From contig NZ_GG703817.1 in assembly GCF_000156395.1 (NCBI RefSeq), positions 185,967 through 249,966 of the forward strand: a stretch of DNA of 64,000 nt. Direction: 5' to 3'. This stretch comes from Providencia rustigianii DSM 4541. GTDB taxonomy: Bacteria; Pseudomonadota; Gammaproteobacteria; Enterobacterales; Enterobacteriaceae. The notes below the pieces were generated by a model, which saw only the letters and a program-made list of their open reading frames with translations, did not search any database and had not been told where the DNA came from. Below are positions 40,362-52,573 of the stretch, piece by piece; positions within the stretch are counted from its first letter, which is position 1; each line of letters begins with the position of its first letter. Made by a program: the position numbers and the translations under genes.

Positions 40362-41474
40362 ATGACTGACGATAAGAAAAAATTACCGCTATCCACACGT
40401 CTGCATATCGATGTGCCGATGTTATTGATCATTATTGCTCTATTAGCCTATAGCGCGTTTATTATGTGGAGTGCTAGCGGTCAAGATCCTGAAATGATGG
40501 AACGAAAATTGGGGCAAATCGCCTCCGGTTTCGTTGTCATGATAGTAATGGCGCAAATTCCCCCTCGCCTGTATGAAAGCTTGGCACCCCACCTGTTTAT
40601 TTTTTGCGTTATTTTATTGATTTTTGTCGATGTATTTGGGCAAATTAGTAAAGGTGCCCAACGTTGGCTTGACCTTGGCTTTGTCCGTTTTCAGCCCTCT
40701 GAAATAGCCAAAATTGCTGTACCATTAATGGTGGCTCGATTTATGAATCGAGACCAATGCCCACCGACACTTAAGAATACCTTTATTGCTCTAATTATTA
40801 TTTTCTTACCCACTTTATTAGTCGCAGCCCAACCTGACCTTGGAACGTCCATTCTCGTTGCCTGCTCTGGGCTATTTGTCCTATTTCTTGCCGGAATGAG
40901 CTGGCGATTGATTGCAATTGCTGCGGTAGCACTCGCGGCCTTCATCCCGTTACTTTGGTTCTTTTTAATGCACGATTACCAACGTTCACGTGTGATGATG
41001 CTACTCGACCCAGAAACAGATCCTCTAGGGGCGGGTTATCATATTATTCAATCTAAGATAGCCATTGGTTCCGGTGGGTTAATGGGGAAAGGCTGGCTGC
41101 AAGGTACTCAATCTCAGCTAGAATTCTTACCAGAACGCCATACAGACTTTATCTTTGCGGTATTGGCTGAAGAACTCGGACTTATCGGGGTTCTCATTTT
41201 GCTAGGTCTATATATCCTATTGATTGTTCGAGGGTTGTATATCGCTGCTAGCGCCCAAAATACGTTTGGCCGTGTTATGGTGGGAGGATTGATCCTCATC
41301 CTGTTCGTGTATGTATTTGTGAATATCGGTATGGTGAGTGGGATCTTACCGGTTGTAGGTGTGCCACTCCCATTGGTCAGTTATGGAGGTTCCGCCTTGA
41401 TTGTTTTAATGGCGGGATTCGGTATTATCATGTCCATCCATACCCACAGAAAATTTCTTTCTAAGAGTTTATAA
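40362..41474 (+). CDS. mrdB: RodA, SEDS peptidoglycan glycosyltransferase
   Basis: 370 residues as in E. coli; ten membrane segments. SEDS motifs [24 protein letters not shown] and [11 protein letters not shown] are intact. Polymerises lipid II in the elongasome with PBP2. An upstream in-frame extension overlapping mrdA (from 40338) is rejected; ATG 40362 matches the family start. Confidence 0.96.
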   Translation: MTDDKKKLPLSTRLHIDVPMLLIIIALLAYSAFIMWSASGQDPEMMERKLGQIASGFVVMIVMAQIPPRLYESLAPHLFIFCVILLIFVDVFGQISKGAQRWLDLGFVRFQPSEIAKIAVPLMVARFMNRDQCPPTLKNTFIALIIIFLPTLLVAAQPDLGTSILVACSGLFVLFLAGMSWRLIAIAAVALAAFIPLLWFFLMHDYQRSRVMMLLDPETDPLGAGYHIIQSKIAIGSGGLMGKGWLQGTQSQLEFLPERHTDFIFAVLAEELGLIGVLILLGLYILLIVRGLYIAASAQNTFGRVMVGGLILILFVYVFVNIGMVSGILPVVGVPLPLVSYGGSALIVLMAGFGIIMSIHTHRKFLSKSL

Positions 41475-41487
41475 AATGAGGCTTAGT

Positions 41488-42465
41488 ATGCGTTTACAAT
41501 GGATTATGCTTGCCATGACCGCCACATTGCTCAGTGGTTGTGTTAACGAAGACGTTAAACAACCTGCCACTGTGCCAAGCAATGTTCCAACACAAGACGT
41601 GTTAGGGGCTGAGCCACACTATGAGCCTTACCACCCAACAGCCAATAACGATTACCAGCGCAACGGCCAAACCTATCAAATTGTCCGTGATCCAGCTCAG
41701 TTCTCTCAAGTCGGTTATGCTGCTATTTATGGTCAAGAAGCATCAGGGCACCTAACGGCGATTGGTGAGCGCGTCAATCCTGTAGAATTGACGGCATCTC
41801 ATCCAACCCTACCAATTCCAAGCTACGTCCGAGTCACTAACATGATGAACGGGCGTATGATGGTTGTGCGTGTTAATGACCGCGGTCCTTATATACCTGG
41901 GAAAAGTATTGCACTATCCCGGGCAGCTGCGGATCGTTTAAATTTAATGCAAACAACAAAAATTAAAATTGATGCTATTCAAGTGGCGCCAGATGGTAGT
42001 TTATCTGGTCCCGGCAGTGTCGGTTCTAACTTTGTTAAACAAAGCTATGCCCTACCGGATCGACCACAATTAGGTTCTAGTCCTCTTGGGACTCCTGTAA
42101 TGCAGGAATCTCCGGCTCCGGCAAATACATTACCGGTGAAACAGCCTGTAGAGCCTATGCAACCAACCATGCCAGAAATGAAAGTCAATACCCCAGAACC
42201 CGAAGTGGCACCACAAGCCGCGGCTGAACAACCCGTTCCCGAACGTGGTTTTTTAGTCCAAGCTGGCGCTATCAGTAGTAAAGCGAATGCCCAAAGCATG
42301 CTTGACGGTCTGAAAACTCAGTTCAATGTTCCGGGGCGCCTACAGCCTTATAATGGCATTTACCGTGTTCAGTTAGGTCCATTCTCGACAAGACAGCAAG
42401 CGGTTGATATCCAAAGTCGTCTACAGTCAGAAAAAAATCAACAATCCATGGTGGTTGCACCGTAA
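41488..42465 (+). CDS. rlpA: RlpA septal-ring lipoprotein (lytic transglycosylase family)
   Basis: 325 residues. Lipobox LLSGC; a double-psi beta-barrel domain (about 70-165; VRVNDRGPYIPGKSIALS); a Pro/Glu-rich linker; and a C-terminal SPOR domain (about 250-323; FLVQAGAISSKANAQ) that binds denuded glycan at the septum. ATG 41488 is preferred to 41476 because TGAGG at 41477-41481 then gives a 6-nt spacing. Confidence 0.92.
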   Translation: MRLQWIMLAMTATLLSGCVNEDVKQPATVPSNVPTQDVLGAEPHYEPYHPTANNDYQRNGQTYQIVRDPAQFSQVGYAAIYGQEASGHLTAIGERVNPVELTASHPTLPIPSYVRVTNMMNGRMMVVRVNDRGPYIPGKSIALSRAAADRLNLMQTTKIKIDAIQVAPDGSLSGPGSVGSNFVKQSYALPDRPQLGSSPLGTPVMQESPAPANTLPVKQPVEPMQPTMPEMKVNTPEPEVAPQAAAEQPVPERGFLVQAGAISSKANAQSMLDGLKTQFNVPGRLQPYNGIYRVQLGPFSTRQQAVDIQSRLQSEKNQQSMVVAP

Positions 42466-42656
42466 CGGGTTGTCTACACTTAAGAACTTATGTTGTGAGG
42501 GAAAATTAAATTCACTTTCCCTCTGCAACTTAATATCTATCAGGTATAAAATAACGTAAATTTGTTGGCACAGTACAAGAGCTCTTCTCTCTGCTTTTGA
42601 ACTTTTGTTACACTGCGCTTTTTGAGTAACCGAACATCGGATGTAATGATACAACC

Positions 42657-43868
42657 ATGAAAAATGTCTTCCCATCACGCATTGTGCGTCAGACAGCCTT
42701 GGCTTCAGCACTGCTTATTTCTACTGTTAACTTTGCAAATGCTGATGAAGCATTTCCAAATACATCCATACCCGCAGCGCCAACCATCGACGCCGAAGCC
42801 TATATCTTAATTGATTATAATTCAGGTAAAGTTCTCGCCGAAAGCAATGCCGACCAACGCCGAGACCCAGCAAGTTTGACCAAAATGATGACCAGCTACG
42901 TTATCGGTCAAGCAATAAAATCAGGGAAAATTGGGGCAAATGACATGGTCACCGTGGGTGAAGATGCATGGGCAACCGGTAACCCGATTTTCAAAGGCTC
43001 GTCATTAATGTTTTTAAAACCGGGCGATAGAGTCAGTGTTTCTCAGTTAACCCGTGGGATTAACCTACAATCAGGTAACGATGCCTGTGTTGCAATGGCA
43101 GACCATGTTGCAGGCGATCAATCTAGCTTTGTTAACTTGATGAACAACTATGTCTCTAAATTAGGCTTACAAAATACGCACTTTCAAACTGTACATGGCT
43201 TAGATGCCGAAGGTCAGTATAGCTCAGCTCGTGATATGGCATTGATTGGTCAAGCGCTTATCCGTGATGTTCCGGAAGAGTACGAAATTTATAAAGAAAA
43301 AGAATTTACCTTTAATAATATCCGTCAAACAAACCGCAACGGTTTATTATGGGATAAAAGCCTCGCTGTTGATGGTATCAAAACAGGTCATACTGATGCA
43401 GCGGGTTATAACTTAGTCGCATCGGCTAAAGATGGCGATATGCGCTTAATTTCTGTCGTTATGGGTGGTAAAAGCAGCAAAGGGCGCGATGCCGAAAGTA
43501 AAAAATTGCTGACTTACGGTTTCCGTTTTTATGAGACAGTAAAACCACTGCAAGCTGGAGTTGAGTTTGCGACAACCCCCGTCTGGTTTGGGGATGATAG
43601 CGAAGTAAAATTAGGTGTAGTAGATGACCTGTATTTGACTATTCCTCGCGGTCGCTTAAAAGACTTAAAAGCAAGCTATGAACTAACAAGTACTGAAATT
43701 GAAGCCCCATTGAAAAAAGGCCAGCAAGTCGGTGTAATTAGCTTCCAATTAGATGGCAAAACTATTGAACAGCGCCCATTAACAGTACTCAAAGATGTTG
43801 AAGAAGGTGGATTTTTCAGTCGTTTAATTGATTACATCAAATTGTTATTCCATCGCTGGTTTAGCTAA
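42657..43868 (+). CDS. dacA: D-alanyl-D-alanine carboxypeptidase PBP5
   Basis: 403 residues with a signal peptide (to about ANA). Active-site motifs SLTK, SGN and KTGH are intact, and a C-terminal amphipathic helix ([17 protein letters not shown]) anchors it to the periplasmic face. Trims pentapeptide side chains. A 191-bp gap separates it from rlpA, with its own promoter likely. Confidence 0.96.
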   Translation: MKNVFPSRIVRQTALASALLISTVNFANADEAFPNTSIPAAPTIDAEAYILIDYNSGKVLAESNADQRRDPASLTKMMTSYVIGQAIKSGKIGANDMVTVGEDAWATGNPIFKGSSLMFLKPGDRVSVSQLTRGINLQSGNDACVAMADHVAGDQSSFVNLMNNYVSKLGLQNTHFQTVHGLDAEGQYSSARDMALIGQALIRDVPEEYEIYKEKEFTFNNIRQTNRNGLLWDKSLAVDGIKTGHTDAAGYNLVASAKDGDMRLISVVMGGKSSKGRDAESKKLLTYGFRFYETVKPLQAGVEFATTPVWFGDDSEVKLGVVDDLYLTIPRGRLKDLKASYELTSTEIEAPLKKGQQVGVISFQLDGKTIEQRPLTVLKDVEEGGFFSRLIDYIKLLFHRWFS

Positions 43869-43949
43869 TACTTGAAATTGAAATTAGTTATCCCCATATA
43901 GTTTGTATCAGAAAGCCTGTGATGAAATATAAACTATTATGGAATCATA

Positions 43950-43990
43950 AATTGGCTGGTGAAATCTCTATTTCTCCCAGCCAATTTTTA
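43950..43990 (+). terminator. Terminator of dacA
   Basis: AATTGGCTGG (43950-43959) pairs with CCAGCCAATT (43977-43986), then TTTT. Confidence 0.85.
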
Positions 43991-44023
43991 TGCAGGCGCT
44001 AATTCATTATTTTAGGAGTGCCC

Positions 44024-44287
44024 ATGAAAACAAAATTAGGTGAACTGCTTGAGTTCCCATGTCCATTGACCTACAAAGTGATGGGCTTAGCACAACCAGA
44101 ATTGGTTGATCAAGTGATTGAAGTGGTTCAGCGCCATGCTCCGGGTGATTACTCTCCAGATGTGAAACCGAGCAGTAAAGGCAATTATCACTCCGTCTCC
44201 ATCACCATTAATGCTACTCATATTGAGCAAGTTGAAACGCTCTACACTGAGTTAGGTGCATTAGAATTAGTTAAAGTTGTCCTTTAA
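44024..44287 (+). CDS. ybeD: YbeD (UPF0250/DUF493) regulatory-fold protein
   Basis: 87 residues, same length and start ([12 protein letters not shown]) as E. coli YbeD. Ferredoxin-like fold of ACT-type proteins; precise function unknown, constant neighbour of lipB. AGGAG lies 5 nt before ATG 44024; a GTG two codons earlier is not used. Confidence 0.93.
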   Translation: MKTKLGELLEFPCPLTYKVMGLAQPELVDQVIEVVQRHAPGDYSPDVKPSSKGNYHSVSITINATHIEQVETLYTELGALELVKVVL

Positions 44288-44296
44288 TTAATCCCG

Positions 44297-44324
44297 AAAA
44301 ACCGAGTATAACGCTCGGTTTTTT
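44297..44324 (+). terminator. Terminator of ybeD
   Basis: AAAAACCGAG / CTCGGTTTTTT stem (44297-44306 and 44314-44324) with a 7-nt loop. Confidence 0.9.
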
Positions 44325-44411
44325 GTACCTACAAAAAACACCTGCCAATAATACGACAAACTGGTGATCTCATTTCTGTGGCGTTATACTGCCGACTCAT
44401 CTTTATAGCGT

Positions 44412-45056
44412 GTGGATATCGAAATTTTGTCAGATAAAAGCATAATACTGCGCCAGCTAGGGCTTGCTCCCTATCAAACCGTTTCAGATGCAATGCACCA
44501 ATTTACTGAATCTCGTACACCAGAGACGTGTGATGAAATTTGGCTAGTGCAACATCCCCGCGTGTTTACACAAGGTCAAGCGGGTAAAGCAGAACACGTT
44601 TTAGCTCCCGGTGATATTCCCGTGATCCAAAGCGATCGTGGTGGTCAGGTAACATATCATGGACCCGGTCAACAGGTTATGTATGTTCTCATCGATTTAA
44701 AACGCAATCACATTGGTGTACGTGAGCTTGTCAGTGCATTGGAAACCACCGTGGTCAACACGCTAGCACATTTCAATATTTCGGCTTACCCGCGTCCTGA
44801 TGCACCAGGCGTATATGTTAATGGCGATAAAATTTGCTCTCTTGGCTTACGCATCAGAAAAGGCTGTTCATTTCATGGATTAGCACTAAATATCGATATG
44901 GATCTTGAGCCTTTTAACCGTATAAATCCTTGTGGTTATAGTGAATTAAAAATGACCCAAATGAGAGCCCTGTCTCCAAATGTTACACTAAACGATGTTC
45001 AGCCAGTGCTAATTAATCAGTTCTGTGACACACTTGGATTTCATATTGTTCAATAA
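44412..45056 (+). CDS. lipB: Octanoyl-[ACP]:protein octanoyltransferase
   Basis: Transfers octanoate from ACP to lipoyl domains, first step of lipoate synthesis. Motifs [11 protein letters not shown] and [24 protein letters not shown] (here [20 protein letters not shown]) hold the catalytic lysine/cysteine region. Length 214 residues from GTG 44412; TTG 44427 would give 209 residues and a start closer to E. coli. Neither has a strong ribosome site, so the start is uncertain. Confidence 0.93.
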   Translation: MDIEILSDKSIILRQLGLAPYQTVSDAMHQFTESRTPETCDEIWLVQHPRVFTQGQAGKAEHVLAPGDIPVIQSDRGGQVTYHGPGQQVMYVLIDLKRNHIGVRELVSALETTVVNTLAHFNISAYPRPDAPGVYVNGDKICSLGLRIRKGCSFHGLALNIDMDLEPFNRINPCGYSELKMTQMRALSPNVTLNDVQPVLINQFCDTLGFHIVQ

Positions 45057-45126
45057 TAATGCTATAATTTTTTAACATTTCTCAAAAAAATTTTAATGGC
45101 AAAAAGATAACTGGAACCGGCACATT

Positions 45127-46092
45127 ATGAGTAAACCAATTCAGATCGAGCGTGGAATTAAATATCGTGACGCCGATAAAATGGCACTGATCCCTGTTAA
45201 AAACGTGGTCACGGAACGTGAAGAAATTCTACGTAAACCTGAGTGGATGAAAATCAGATTGCCTGCTGACTCTACGCGTATTCAAGGCATCAAAGCTGCT
45301 ATGCGTAAAAATGGCTTGCACTCGGTCTGCGAGGAAGCTTCCTGCCCTAACCTCTCTGAATGTTTTAACCATGGTACTGCCACCTTTATGATTTTAGGGG
45401 CTATCTGTACACGCCGCTGCCCGTTTTGTGACGTTGCTCATGGTCGTCCAAATGCACCAGATGCCAATGAACCCGTTAAACTAGCTCAAACAATTAAAGA
45501 CATGGCGCTACGCTATGTGGTGATTACGTCCGTGGATCGTGATGATTTACGTGATGGTGGTGCACAACACTTTGCTGATTGTATCAGTGCAATCAGAGAA
45601 AAAAATCCAACAATTAAAATTGAAACACTGGTGCCCGACTTTAGAGGACGAATGGATCGCGCATTAGAGATCCTGACAGCAACGCCACCAGATGTCTTTA
45701 ACCATAACCTTGAAAACGTTCCACGGGTTTACCGTCAAGTTCGCCCCGGTGCAAACTACGAGTGGTCATTAAAGCTGTTGGAAAAATTCAAAGAAGCGCA
45801 TCCAGAAATCCCGACAAAGTCAGGTTTGATGGTTGGTTTAGGTGAAACCAACGCAGAAATCATTGAGGTTATGCGTGATTTACGCCGTCATGGTGTAACA
45901 ATGCTAACTCTGGGCCAATATTTGCAACCAAGCCGCCATCACTTACCAGTAAAACGCTATGTTAGCCCTGAAGAGTTTGATGAAATGAAACAGGCTGCAA
46001 TGGATATGGGCTTCACCCATGCTGCATGCGGTCCGTTCGTTCGCTCTTCCTACCACGCTGACTTACAAGCTAAAGGCGAAGAAGTTAAATAA
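45127..46092 (+). CDS. lipA: Lipoyl synthase
   Basis: 321 residues, radical-SAM enzyme inserting two sulfurs into octanoyl domains. Both clusters are complete: auxiliary C68, C73 and C79; SAM cluster C94, C98 and C101 (CTRRCPFC). C-terminal RSSY motif (FVRSSYHAD) is present. Terminator follows. Confidence 0.97.
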   Translation: MSKPIQIERGIKYRDADKMALIPVKNVVTEREEILRKPEWMKIRLPADSTRIQGIKAAMRKNGLHSVCEEASCPNLSECFNHGTATFMILGAICTRRCPFCDVAHGRPNAPDANEPVKLAQTIKDMALRYVVITSVDRDDLRDGGAQHFADCISAIREKNPTIKIETLVPDFRGRMDRALEILTATPPDVFNHNLENVPRVYRQVRPGANYEWSLKLLEKFKEAHPEIPTKSGLMVGLGETNAEIIEVMRDLRRHGVTMLTLGQYLQPSRHHLPVKRYVSPEEFDEMKQAAMDMGFTHAACGPFVRSSYHADLQAKGEEVK

Positions 46093-46126
46093 TATTCACG
46101 ATTTTCATAAAATATTATCAGCATAG

Positions 46127-46162
46127 ACCCCAATAGTTACATTTAACCATTGGGGTTTTTTA
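46127..46162 (+). terminator. Terminator of lipA
   Basis: ACCCCAAT (46127-46134) pairs with ATTGGGGT (46149-46156), followed by a T-run. Confidence 0.85.
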
Positions 46163-46221
46163 TTAATCTATCTATAGCGTTTTAATCGCCAATCTACCGC
46201 ATTTATTAACTGAAACATATA

Positions 46222-46256
46222 AAAAAACTCGCGCTAGCAAAGCTAGTGCGAGTTTA
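46222..46256 (-). terminator. Terminator of cspE
   Basis: A 13-bp stem with one wobble (46225-46237 and 46243-46255); on the minus strand it ends in seven T residues, so it belongs to cspE. Confidence 0.88.
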
Positions 46257-46280
46257 GGCTGTTCGTTTCTAAGTGTTTAA

Positions 46281-46490
46281 TTACAGAGAGATAACGTTAG
46301 CAGCAGATGGACCTTTTGGACCTTCAGTGATTTCAAATTCAACTCTTTGGCCTTCAGCTAAGGTTTTGAAACCATCGCTTGTGATAGCAGAAAAGTGAAC
46401 AAAAACATCTTTGCTACCATCTTCTGGAGTAATAAAACCAAAACCTTTAGACTCGTTGAACCACTTAACGTTACCTTTAACTTTAGACAT
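46281..46490 (-). CDS. cspE: Cold-shock-family RNA chaperone CspE
   Basis: 69 residues, nearly identical to E. coli CspE. RNP1 KGFGFI and RNP2 VFVHF motifs are present on the OB fold. Melts RNA hairpins and acts as a transcription antiterminator. ATG 46490 is the start, 3 nt inside a longer frame that opens with TTG. The roughly 200-bp upstream spacer (to 46706) probably holds a long 5' leader, usual for this family. Confidence 0.95.
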   Translation of the reverse strand: MSKVKGNVKWFNESKGFGFITPEDGSKDVFVHFSAITSDGFKTLAEGQRVEFEITEGPKGPSAANVISL

Positions 46491-46706
46491 CAAATATTAC
46501 CTTTAAAATAAAATAGACACACCATCTGTATCAAGCTCAGTACATCAGATCTATAAGTTACTTGTCTACAACCTAGATCACGAAAATTGATTTAAATGAT
46601 AAAAAATTATTATTTATCCGTATTTTCGTCTCTTAAGACGGCGATTATTCTTAATAATAGCCATTAATGCAAAGGTAAGTATTACTGATGGTTAATTTTT
46701 CAGAGG

Positions 46707-47165
46707 TTACTCCTCGTGAATTAATAACCAATCTTTAATATCTAATCCTCCAGTATAGCCCACCAATTTTCCATCATGCCCAAGTACTCGATGACAAGGA
46801 ATAATCAATGAAATCGGGTTACGAGAATTCGCCATTCCTACCGCGCGACAATAATTGACTGAGCCTAATTTTAAGGCGAGATCTTTATAGCTCCAGCGCT
46901 CACCATAAGGAATATCACACAAATGCTTCCACACCTTTTTCTGGAATTCCGTTCCATTAGGATTCAAGGCAACTGAAAAAACCGTCCTTTTATGATTAAA
47001 GTATTCCTTTAATTCTTTTGCACACTGTTTGGAATGCTCACTCTTAGATTCTTTTTCTGTTTTTTCATCCACAAAATAGATACTCGTTACCCCGTTATCA
47101 TCAGCCGTAATATGGATCCACGGTTTAGGAAAGTTTTCTGGTGCTGCCAAATATTGATGATACAT
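46707..47165 (-). CDS. ogt: Methylated-DNA-protein cysteine methyltransferase (Ogt/AGT family)
   Basis: 152 residues. Suicide repair protein taking methyl from O6-methylguanine; the acceptor cysteine lies in IIPCHRV, the arginine finger in YCRAVGMANSRNP. The N-terminal ribonuclease-like domain (about 1-60) is short. Single gene. Confidence 0.88.
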   Translation of the reverse strand: MYHQYLAAPENFPKPWIHITADDNGVTSIYFVDEKTEKESKSEHSKQCAKELKEYFNHKRTVFSVALNPNGTEFQKKVWKHLCDIPYGERWSYKDLALKLGSVNYCRAVGMANSRNPISLIIPCHRVLGHDGKLVGYTGGLDIKDWLLIHEE

Positions 47166-47324
47166 AACATCTCCTTAAAAGGATTCACTTACCTGATTGT
47201 ATATACAGTTATAAAGTAAATTATTTCTACTTTGCAATGATATTTTTTCTCAGTGTGGCAAAAGGAATCATCTGCCCCTCTATTTTTTTATTTTCAATGT
47301 TAATAACAGCATAGCAAATAATTC

Positions 47325-47339
47325 GAATGATTATCATTC
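47325..47339. promoter_or_regulatory. Fur box upstream of nrdHIEF
   Basis: GAATGATTATCATTC, a perfect 7-1-7 palindrome of the NATWAT/ATGATWATCAT type. Fur repression of nrdHIEF is established in E. coli. Confidence 0.8.
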
Positions 47340-47350
47340 AATAATGCAAA

Positions 47351-47397
47351 ACACCATATATTGTATGGTTGAAATAAAAATGATCTATATATAGGAT
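47351..47397. promoter_or_regulatory. nrdR box: Two NrdR boxes upstream of nrdHIEF
   Basis: ACACCATATATTGTAT (47351-47366) and GATCTATATATAGGAT (47382-47397), both near-palindromic around an ATAT core, with centres 31 bp apart (three helical turns), the classic NrdR arrangement. Confidence 0.78.
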
Positions 47398-47452
47398 TTA
47401 AACATTATTCAATCCACAACTACCACGTATAGAAAATGTAAAGGCGAAAAAT

Positions 47453-47680
47453 ATGACTGAGATTACCATTTATAGTAAACCTAACTGCGTTCAGTGTAAT
47501 GCCACTTATCAAGCACTCGATCGTAAACAGCTTTCCTATCAAGTCATTGATCTTAGCGATAACAATCAAGCAATTGAATTTATTAAAGAACTTGGTTATC
47601 AACAACTACCCGTCGTGATCGTTGGTGAACAGCATTGGTCAGGCTTTCGCCCCGATATGATTAACACTTTAGCGGATTAG
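47453..47680 (+). CDS. nrdH: Glutaredoxin-like NrdH
   Basis: 75 residues (E. coli 81). Active site CVQC (about 11-14), and SGFRPDMI near the end conserved in NrdH. Electron donor to the class Ib ribonucleotide reductase. First gene of nrdHIEF; nrdI starts 9 nt later. Confidence 0.95.
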   Translation: MTEITIYSKPNCVQCNATYQALDRKQLSYQVIDLSDNNQAIEFIKELGYQQLPVVIVGEQHWSGFRPDMINTLAD

Positions 47681-47689
47681 GCTCCCATT

Positions 47690-48124
47690 ATGGGTACGAA
47701 ATCTCTCATTTACTTTTCGAGTCGTTCGGAGAATTGCCACCGTTTTGTGGAAAAACTTGAACTACCCGCGACTCGAATCCCCATAGAGCACACAGCACAG
47801 AGCCCTATCATCGCCTCACAACCCTATGTTTTACTTTTACCAACCTATGGTGGAGGAACCAGTAAAGGTGCGGTTCCCAAAGAAGTGATCCATTTTTTGA
47901 ACATCGAAACCAATCGATCATTCATTCGCGGCGTCATTGCGGCGGGCAATACCAATTTTGGTAAAGCGTATGCCATCGCTGGCAATATTATTGCCCAAAA
48001 GTGCCATGTGCCTTTTCTTTATCGTTTCGAATTATTGGGTACTGAGCAAGATGTTCAATCAGTCAAACAAGGGCTGAAATCTTTCTGGCAACGCGTTTAT
48101 AACGGAAATCATCCCCATGGATAA
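47690..48124 (+). CDS. nrdI: Flavodoxin-like NrdI
   Basis: 144 residues. FMN-binding [14 protein letters not shown] and [12 protein letters not shown] motifs; delivers oxidant to build the Mn(III)2-tyrosyl cofactor of NrdF. Its end overlaps nrdE by 8 nt. Confidence 0.95.
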   Translation: MGTKSLIYFSSRSENCHRFVEKLELPATRIPIEHTAQSPIIASQPYVLLLPTYGGGTSKGAVPKEVIHFLNIETNRSFIRGVIAAGNTNFGKAYAIAGNIIAQKCHVPFLYRFELLGTEQDVQSVKQGLKSFWQRVYNGNHPHG

Positions 48125-50249
48125 AATGCAAGATATACACAATGTTGATTACCATTCCCTCAATGCAATGCTCAACCTGTATGACAGTGAAGGCCGCCTG
48201 CAATTAGACAAAGATAAACAAGCAGCTCATGCTTATTTCCGCCAGCACGTTAATCAAAATACCGTTTTTTTCCACGATCTAAAGGAAAAACTCGATTTTT
48301 TAGTTAATGAAAATTACTACGAATCTGAAGTCTTAGAACAATATGAATTTCAATTTATTAAGCAGCTTTTCAAGCAAGCCTACGCTCACAAATTCCGTTT
48401 TAAAACCTTTTTAGGCGCCTTTAAATATTACACCAGCTATACCCTTAAAACCTTTGATGGACAGCGATATCTTGAACGCTATGAAGATCGCGTCTGTATG
48501 GTCGCCCTCACCCTTGCACAAGGCTCAAAATCATTAGCTTCACTGTTAGTTGATGAGATTATTAGTGGACGCTTTCAACCCGCTACACCGACATTTCTCA
48601 ACTGTGGAAAAAAACAACGGGGAGAATTAATTTCCTGCTTCTTACTACGCATTGAAGATAATATGGAATCCATTGGTCGCTCAGTAAACTCAGCTCTCCA
48701 ACTTTCAAAACGTGGAGGCGGTGTCGCATTTTTAATGACGAACTTACGTGAGCAAGGTGCACCAATTAAACATATTGAGAACCAATCCTCTGGTGTGGTT
48801 CCTGTGATGAAAATGCTAGAAGATGCTTTCTCTTATGCAAACCAACTCGGAGCAAGACAAGGCGCTGGGGCGGTTTATTTACATGCCCATCATCCCGATA
48901 TTTTACGTTTTTTAGATACCAAACGCGAAAATGCTGATGAAAAGATTCGTATCAAAACACTCTCTCTTGGTGTTGTGATCCCTGATATCACCTTTCAGTT
49001 AGCTAAAAATAATGAAGATATGTACCTATTTTCCCCTTATGACGTTCAACGGGAATATGGTGTCGCCATGTCTGAAATTAGTGTCTCCGAAAAATACCAT
49101 GAAATGGTAAACAATAAGGCGATAAAAAAATTCAAAATCAATGCGCGAGAATTTTTCCAAACAATTGCCGAGATACAGTTTGAGTCTGGTTATCCCTATA
49201 TCTTATTTGAAGATACTGCTAATCGAGAAAACCCAATTGCAGGACGTATTAACATGAGCAATTTATGCTCAGAAATTCTGCAAGTTAATCAGCCTAGCAC
49301 TTATGAAGATGACCTCAATTATAAAACAGTCGGTAAAGATATTAGCTGTAATTTAGGTTCGATGAACATTGCCAGTACCATGGATTCCCCAGATTTTGCA
49401 TTATCGATCGAAACTGCTGTACGAGCATTAACTGCTGTATCGGATATGAGTTACATCAATTCAGTTCCCTCTATTGCGCAAGGTAATCAGCAATCTCACG
49501 CCATTGGTTTGGGGCAGATGAATTTACATGGTTACCTTGCAAGGGAACATATCTATTATGGTTCAGAACAGGGATTGGACTTTACCAATATTTATTTCTA
49601 TACCGTCGCTTACTACGCATTAAAAACATCGAACCAACTCGCGATTGAACGCCAACAAACATTCGATGGTTTTTCCGCATCAAAATATGCCAGTGGTGAG
49701 TACTTTGATAAATATATCAACAAAATATGGTCACCAAAGACACAAACCGTTCAGGAATTATTCCGACGTTCGGGTATCAAAATTCCGACACAAGCAGATT
49801 GGCTAGCACTCAAACAATCCGTCATGACCTATGGAATTTATAACCAAAATTTACAGGCAATCCCGCCGACAGGATCAATTTCCTATATCAACAATTCAAC
49901 ATCCAGCATTCATCCAGTAGTTGCTCCGATTGAGATCCGTAAAGAAGGTAAAATTGGTCGAGTCTATTATCCAGCGCCGTTCATGACCAATGAGAACCTC
50001 AAGTTCTATCAGGATGCTTATCAAATCGGCCCGGAGAAAATTATTGATACCTATGCAGAAGCCACCCAACACGTTGACCAAGGCTTATCTTTGACGCTGT
50101 TTTTTGATGGTGATGCCACCACGCGAGATATTAACCGCGCCCAGATCTACGCATGGCGAAAAGGTATTAAAACCCTGTATTACATTCGATTACGCCAAAC
50201 TGCACTTGAAGGTACCGAAGTGGAAGGTTGCGTCTCTTGCTCACTGTAA
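48117..50249 (+). CDS. nrdE: Class Ib ribonucleotide reductase alpha subunit
   Basis: 710 residues (E. coli 714). Catalytic core conserved with [22 protein letters not shown] and a redox C-terminus ending VEGCVSCSL. Lacks the ATP-cone that class Ia enzymes carry. A second ATG at 48126 is also possible as start. Confidence 0.96.
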   Translation: MDKMQDIHNVDYHSLNAMLNLYDSEGRLQLDKDKQAAHAYFRQHVNQNTVFFHDLKEKLDFLVNENYYESEVLEQYEFQFIKQLFKQAYAHKFRFKTFLGAFKYYTSYTLKTFDGQRYLERYEDRVCMVALTLAQGSKSLASLLVDEIISGRFQPATPTFLNCGKKQRGELISCFLLRIEDNMESIGRSVNSALQLSKRGGGVAFLMTNLREQGAPIKHIENQSSGVVPVMKMLEDAFSYANQLGARQGAGAVYLHAHHPDILRFLDTKRENADEKIRIKTLSLGVVIPDITFQLAKNNEDMYLFSPYDVQREYGVAMSEISVSEKYHEMVNNKAIKKFKINAREFFQTIAEIQFESGYPYILFEDTANRENPIAGRINMSNLCSEILQVNQPSTYEDDLNYKTVGKDISCNLGSMNIASTMDSPDFALSIETAVRALTAVSDMSYINSVPSIAQGNQQSHAIGLGQMNLHGYLAREHIYYGSEQGLDFTNIYFYTVAYYALKTSNQLAIERQQTFDGFSASKYASGEYFDKYINKIWSPKTQTVQELFRRSGIKIPTQADWLALKQSVMTYGIYNQNLQAIPPTGSISYINNSTSSIHPVVAPIEIRKEGKIGRVYYPAPFMTNENLKFYQDAYQIGPEKIIDTYAEATQHVDQGLSLTLFFDGDATTRDINRAQIYAWRKGIKTLYYIRLRQTALEGTEVEGCVSCSL

Positions 50250-50260
50250 AAGGAAAATAG

Positions 50261-51235
<975 letters not shown>

Positions 51236-51317
51236 ATAACACCAACAAAAATATCCCGCATTAAATCCCTCAAAAAAATAATAAAATAAATGAAATCATT
51301 TATACAATGAACCTTCG

Positions 51318-51347
51318 CAGTGGGTTAGGCTTATGGCCAACCCACTG
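51318..51347 (+). other. Hairpin after nrdF
   Basis: CAGTGGGTT pairs with AACCCACTG (51318-51326 and 51339-51347). No T-run follows, so it may be a weak terminator or a leader element of the MFS gene 24 bp on. Confidence 0.5.
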
Positions 51348-51370
51348 AATCACAAAATGACCGCTGAAGC

Positions 51371-52573
51371 ATGGCGAGCATGAAAACATCATCGACGGAA
51401 CTCACTACTGGACTCACTTTACTCATGGCGATTGCCACTGGCTTAGTTGTTGCCAGTAATTACTATGCGCAACCGCTACTGGAAACTATCGCTGTACAAT
51501 TCGATTTAACCACTAACATGGCAGGTTTTATCGTGACTGCCGCTCAGTTAGGGTATGCGGCGGGGCTTCTCTTTTTAGTCCCTTTAGGGGATCTTTTTGA
51601 GCGTAAAAAACTCATTATTATTATGACATCACTGTCAGCTAGCGGCTTATTGATCACCGCTGTTTCCGATAGTATTTGGCAAATCTTACTCGGTACCGCC
51701 CTGACTGGTTTATTTTCCGTCGTCGCTCAAATACTCGTTCCAATGGCTGCATCTATTGCTAAACCTCATCAAAGAGGTAAAGCCGTTGGTACCATTATGA
51801 GTGGGTTATTACTCGGTATTCTATTAGCTCGAACAATTTCTGGTGCTGTCGCCATGGTGGGTGGTTGGCGAGCAATTTACTGGGTTGCTTTTGGATTAAT
51901 GTTCATTCTTATTATCGTGCTAGCCATTAAGCTTCCTCGATACCATCAAAAATCGGCACTTAATTACTTTCAACTGATTGGTTCAATTGGACGGCTATTT
52001 TTCACCACGCCAGTTTTAGCGACTCGCGCATTACTGGGCGCCCTGACTTTTGCCAATTTTGCACTGTTATGGACCGCCATGGCATTTTTGTTGGCCAGCC
52101 CACCATTTAACTACTCAGAAGGGACGATTGGATTGTTTGGATTGGTCGGTGCTGCGGGGGCCTTGATGGCCTCGCAAGCAGGTCGTTTAGTCGATAAAGG
52201 CAAAGGAAAATTAGTCACTACCGTTGGTTTAGTATTATTGCTACTTTCTTGGTTTCCAATTGGATTAGCAAAATACTCACTGATTGCATTTATTGTCGGA
52301 ATTTTAATTCTCGACCTTGCCATCCAAGCCGTTCATGTAACAAATCAAAGTACGTTATACCGTATTATGCCGGAAGCTCGAAACAGGTTAACTGCGGGCT
52401 ATATGACTAGCTATTTTATTGGTGGGGCGCTTGGTTCTCTGCTCTCTGGATATGCTTATGAGCAAGCAGGTTGGATTGGAATTGTTATCTCAGGAGCCTC
52501 ATTAACAGGCATCAGTTTAATTATCTGGTTAATAGGTTTTCGATTTGACCCACAGGTTACCTCCCCTGAATAG
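51371..52573 (+). CDS. MFS transporter (YgaY-like, sugar-efflux/drug type)
   Basis: 400 residues, twelve membrane segments. The MFS motif A region reads PLGDLFERKKLI (about 75-86). E. coli carries ygaY, an MFS pseudogene, between nrdHIEF and emrRAB; position and family suggest this is the intact equivalent. Substrate unknown. Start ATG 51371 or 51380. Confidence 0.82.
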   Translation: MASMKTSSTELTTGLTLLMAIATGLVVASNYYAQPLLETIAVQFDLTTNMAGFIVTAAQLGYAAGLLFLVPLGDLFERKKLIIIMTSLSASGLLITAVSDSIWQILLGTALTGLFSVVAQILVPMAASIAKPHQRGKAVGTIMSGLLLGILLARTISGAVAMVGGWRAIYWVAFGLMFILIIVLAIKLPRYHQKSALNYFQLIGSIGRLFFTTPVLATRALLGALTFANFALLWTAMAFLLASPPFNYSEGTIGLFGLVGAAGALMASQAGRLVDKGKGKLVTTVGLVLLLLSWFPIGLAKYSLIAFIVGILILDLAIQAVHVTNQSTLYRIMPEARNRLTAGYMTSYFIGGALGSLLSGYAYEQAGWIGIVISGASLTGISLIIWLIGFRFDPQVTSPE

